Of a DNA stretch of 8,710 bases, positions 5,934 through 8,710 are shown in pieces. The first letter of the stretch is position 1. Every line of letters begins with the position of its first letter. This stretch comes from an uncultured Propionibacteriaceae bacterium (GTDB taxonomy: Bacteria > Actinomycetota > Actinomycetes > Propionibacteriales > Propionibacteriaceae): positions 1 through 8,710 of the forward strand of contig CAMCJC010000092.1 in assembly GCA_945875065.1 (NCBI GenBank), in the 5' to 3' direction. Position numbers and translations under genes: made by a program. The notes beneath the pieces are model-generated. The model had not been told where the DNA came from. It was given only the letters and a program-made list of their open reading frames with translations, and ran no database searches.

Positions 5934-8003
5934 ATGCGACGACTGAGTCTGGTGATAACAACGATGCTGATCACCGCCTTGTCGCTGGTGCTGTCGTTCC
6001 TGCATTTTCAAGAGCGCGACACCTATGGGCCATTGGGTTTCACCACGCAGGTGTGGGTGCAGGACGCCGCGCCTGAGGCGGACGCCAACGCGGCTCTGAG
6101 CGAGATTCCCGGCTTCGCAAGCGCCACCGGCGTCGCCGTGGCCCGCTGGGCACCCATGGCCGAGGATCCTGAGTTTGGAAGGACGCTTTACATCTACCCT
6201 GGTGCCGTCAACCGGCCGATGGCCCGCTGGCTGGAAGGGGGCTATCCCGCGTTCAGCCACCTCGCCGAGACGCAAGTTCGCCCCTGGGCGGCTCTTCCGG
6301 CCGGCGGTCTTGATCCGCGCGGCTACTATCTGCTGGACGGTTCGCTGGAGCAGGGGCAGAGGCTTGCCGCCCTTTTCGCACAGCACGGGTTCCAAGCCGG
6401 AGCGTATCCGGCCGGGGGCCTGGGCGTCTACGTGATGGAGATCCTTCGAGGCGAACTCGGCAGGAGCGGTGCTATCGGCCTGCTGGTGTCGATAGTCTTG
6501 GTCAGCGCCTCTGTGCTGCTGAACGCAAAGCACTATGGAACTGGCCGACTGTTCGGCCGGTCGGGTTGGTGGATGCTCGCCGCCGACCTTCGCGCCGCAC
6601 TCCCCGCCAGCCTAGCGGTCGTGACCATATTGGTGTCGGGGACCGTCATCGGACTCTGGTTCTACAATCGTTTGAGTCATTGGGACTCATTTTTGACCCT
6701 GAGCGCCACATTGGCTACGGGAATGTTCCTAGCAACCCTAGCGACACACGGCCTAGCGATTTGGGCAACAAACCTCGCTCCAATCCCCGCGGCTTTGAAA
6801 GGCAGGGTTCCGTCACGGACCACCTTGGCAGCGGCCTACACCCTGCGAGTCGCAGCCCTCACCCTTACCGTCGCCTCCGGGATATCCACGATCATGCTCA
6901 TAAATCCGGCTAGCAAAGCAGCCCGCGGGGCCGAAGTCGCCTCCAGGCGAGCAGGCGATGCCGGATACGTCATGATCAACGGAAGCCTCGGCGCCCGGGA
7001 CACCACGAGTCGAATCCATGGTGCCCTGCGAGACTGGCTGGCTCAGGCGGATCTCGACGGACGCCTCGTGTTGGCCGAAGACTCAACGAACGTCATCGCC
7101 TCGCGGAAAGAGGCGGCCGCGGCGCTGACGGTCAACCCCTCGTTCCTACGACACCAACCGCTTCAGGGTCTAGAGGGGCAAGTAACGCCAGATTCGCTGC
7201 CTACGGATCGCCCGACGCTTTTGGTCCCAGCAACCAGCATGCAGGCTGCGGAAGCACTCCGCCAGAACGCGAATACGTTCCTATCAGAGGTGGCCCGCGA
7301 TGGCGGTGGCGTTGCACCGACAAGTGCCGCTGTTCGTGAGATTCTCCCCGGCCAGGAAGTGTTCACCTACGGGCACTCCACGGGGCCAGACCCGGCTGTC
7401 CTGGACGCCCCCGTGGTTCTGGTGGTGCCGCCGCACCTGGGAGTTTGGGGCAACAGATACCCCTCCATGGCCTCGGATATGGTGCTGATTCCCGGAACCT
7501 ATCCGGAAGACATCCGCGCGGATCCCGTCCTAGCATCGGCGTTCCTGGCCACGCTGCCCGTAACCCAGAAGCTAGCGGACACCGCCCGCACCGCTAGAGT
7601 CTCCCTCACTATCGCGACACTCAACACGGCCGTGGGCAGCGTGCTGCTGACGGTGGTGGTTGCCTCTGCCGTGGCGGTCTACGTGCGTGCCTGGGCCAAC
7701 CGTCTATACGTCCGATCGCTGCACGGGTGGAGTCGATTGGCGGCCAACCCCGTCTTGCTCGTCCTGGAGTGCGCCATAGCCTTGGGGACCGCTTCGTGGG
7801 CCATTTCAAGTTGGCTAGCAATGCATTCTGAACGTGCTGCCTTTCAGGGAATCCCAATGCCTACTCGGGTGGCCGAGATACGACCCGAGGTTCCCGGGCT
7901 GGTCGCCAGCATCGCCATCCTCTTGAGCGCGATAGTGGCGGCGACAGTACTCGCGCGCCGCGAACGTCGACTACTGGCCGACAGGGCCGTCGACGCCCTG
8001 TGA
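5934..8003 (+). CDS. Bacteriocin-associated integral membrane protein (ABC permease-like)
   Basis: 689-residue membrane protein. Predicted helices by eye: 6-24, 179-198, 221-244, 252-278, 298-323, 558-585, 604-630 and 653-674. A large extracytoplasmic domain (about 26-175) follows the first helix and a second (about 325-555) lies in the middle, a layout related to MacB/FtsX-type permeases with extra domains. Size, layout and the ABC ATPase partner match the bacteriocin-associated integral membrane proteins (TIGR01654/DUF1430 type) of lactococcin 972-like loci, which are thought to give immunity or export. The ATG has AAGGAG 5 nt upstream. The ATPase gene follows after 25 nt, so they form an operon. 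No precursor gene of the lactococcin 972 type is visible next to it. The function could instead be general peptide efflux or envelope defence. The family call is from layout and partner, not from a search. Confidence 0.8.
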   Translation: MRRLSLVITTMLITALSLVLSFLHFQERDTYGPLGFTTQVWVQDAAPEADANAALSEIPGFASATGVAVARWAPMAEDPEFGRTLYIYPGAVNRPMARWLEGGYPAFSHLAETQVRPWAALPAGGLDPRGYYLLDGSLEQGQRLAALFAQHGFQAGAYPAGGLGVYVMEILRGELGRSGAIGLLVSIVLVSASVLLNAKHYGTGRLFGRSGWWMLAADLRAALPASLAVVTILVSGTVIGLWFYNRLSHWDSFLTLSATLATGMFLATLATHGLAIWATNLAPIPAALKGRVPSRTTLAAAYTLRVAALTLTVASGISTIMLINPASKAARGAEVASRRAGDAGYVMINGSLGARDTTSRIHGALRDWLAQADLDGRLVLAEDSTNVIASRKEAAAALTVNPSFLRHQPLQGLEGQVTPDSLPTDRPTLLVPATSMQAAEALRQNANTFLSEVARDGGGVAPTSAAVREILPGQEVFTYGHSTGPDPAVLDAPVVLVVPPHLGVWGNRYPSMASDMVLIPGTYPEDIRADPVLASAFLATLPVTQKLADTARTARVSLTIATLNTAVGSVLLTVVVASAVAVYVRAWANRLYVRSLHGWSRLAANPVLLVLECAIALGTASWAISSWLAMHSERAAFQGIPMPTRVAEIRPEVPGLVASIAILLSAIVAATVLARRERRLLADRAVDAL

Positions 8004-8028
8004 TCGCCAGAAACGGAAAGGACCACGC

Positions 8029-8700
8029 ATGAGCACCAACACCGCTGGGCTCTCTGTTACGGGGGCGGCGAAGGCATTCGGACCGCGTAGGCTGTGGTCG
8101 GAGCTGACCTTCACAGCGCCGCGCGGCACCATGCTGTCGCTGACCGGTCCGAGCGGCAGCGGTAAGACCACACTGCTGAACTGCCTCGGGCTCCTAGAGG
8201 ATTTCGACGACGGCGAACTCACCCTTGATGGCGAACCCCTAACCGGTCTCAACGCCCGCCGTCGTCGCCTCCATCGCAGGGATAGTCTCGGCTACCTCTT
8301 CCAGAACTACGCGCTCATCGACAACGCAACCGTGCGGGAAAACCTGGACGTGGCCGTCGGGAAGCTCACGTGGAACCGACGCCGAGTGCCCGCGGCCTAC
8401 GAGGAGGCACTTGAGCGGGTCGGCATGAGCGGTCGCGCAAACGAGCCCGTTTTCCGGCTCAGCGGTGGCGAGCAACAACGCATCGCGATGGCACGGCTGC
8501 TGCTGAAGAACCCTCGCCTGGTACTAGCCGACGAACCCACCGGCGCGCTCGATGCCGATAATGCCACGGTCGTCGTCGGCCTCCTGCGGCTTCTGGCTGA
8601 CCAGGGCAGTGTCGTCGTCGTGGCTACCCACAATCCCGACGTGGCCGACGCTTGCGATGACCGGCTGGTGCTCGGCCAGGTGGCGCGCCACGCGGCCTGA
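8029..8700 (+). CDS. ABC transporter ATP-binding protein, lactococcin 972 group
   Basis: 223-residue ATPase that would power the adjacent permease. All motifs are intact: Walker A GPSGSGKTT (40-48), Q-loop Q92, signature LSGGEQQR (144-151), Walker B LVLADE with catalytic E169, D-loop GALD and H-loop H201. The segment FQNYALIDNATVRENL after the Q-loop is characteristic of the putative bacteriocin-export ATPases of the lactococcin 972 group (TIGR03608 type) and is close to other MacB/LolD-like ATPases. The ATG at 8029 has AAAGGA 6 nt upstream, and the gene starts 25 nt after the permease stop. It ends 10 nt before the window edge, so any further operon member is out of view. Confidence 0.92.
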   Translation: MSTNTAGLSVTGAAKAFGPRRLWSELTFTAPRGTMLSLTGPSGSGKTTLLNCLGLLEDFDDGELTLDGEPLTGLNARRRRLHRRDSLGYLFQNYALIDNATVRENLDVAVGKLTWNRRRVPAAYEEALERVGMSGRANEPVFRLSGGEQQRIAMARLLLKNPRLVLADEPTGALDADNATVVVGLLRLLADQGSVVVVATHNPDVADACDDRLVLGQVARHAA

Positions 8701-8710
8701 GCTCAGCCTT

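Noticed and set aside
5649..6533. Long minus-strand open frame of 294 codons across the intergenic region and permease start
   Set aside because: Composition rich in Arg, Gln, His and Gly with no domain or ribosome binding site; it is an antisense shadow of the permease gene.

Overview
The window is GC-rich, has strong AAGGAGG-type ribosome binding sites, and carries SigE-type ECF sigma factors with membrane-anchored partners. This points to an actinobacterium; the order cannot be fixed from the sequence.

Layout. All genes from 1 to about 5630 read leftward (minus strand); a two-gene ABC module from 5934 to 8700 reads rightward. From left to right: (i) 1-444, the first 148 codons of an Abi_2 (AbiD/AbiF-type) abortive-infection protein, cut by the window edge; (ii) 523-1515, an ornithine carbamoyltransferase of the long ArgI/ArcB type; (iii) 1602-3423, a two-gene unit of an ECF sigma factor followed 1 nt after its stop by a single-pass membrane protein with a Pro/Ser/Thr linker and a probable beta-propeller ectodomain; (iv) 3424-3765, a junction with the sigma promoter, an unrecognised reading frame and a nine-codon relic of the start of argF; (v) 3802-5628, a second, diverged copy of unit (iii) in which sigma factor, membrane helix and ectodomain form one 608-residue reading frame; (vi) 5629-5933, a divergent intergenic region; (vii) 5934-8700, a large multi-pass membrane protein and an ABC ATPase of the type found with lactococcin 972-like bacteriocin loci.

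Main points. The block from the start of argF to the sigma promoter exists twice about 2.2 kb apart, and the second copy still ends in the first nine codons of argF, so the duplication or recombination breakpoint is visible. The sigma parts of the two copies are about 57% identical by hand count. Copy 1 keeps sigma factor and sensor separate; copy 2 fuses them through what looks like loss of one base just after the old sensor start codon. Both sigma genes are preceded by the same promoter-like pattern, AACC-N16-CGT(C/T), suggesting autoregulation. Both ectodomains keep exactly two cysteines, one at each end, as expected for a closed propeller.

Working together (inference): the fused sigma-sensor and the bacteriocin-type ABC module are divergent neighbours across about 300 bp, so the sensors may watch the envelope and control the ABC module. 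No recognisable lactococcin 972-type precursor is present in the window. Abi_2 and the ABC module give the region an accessory, conflict-related character around the metabolic argF gene.
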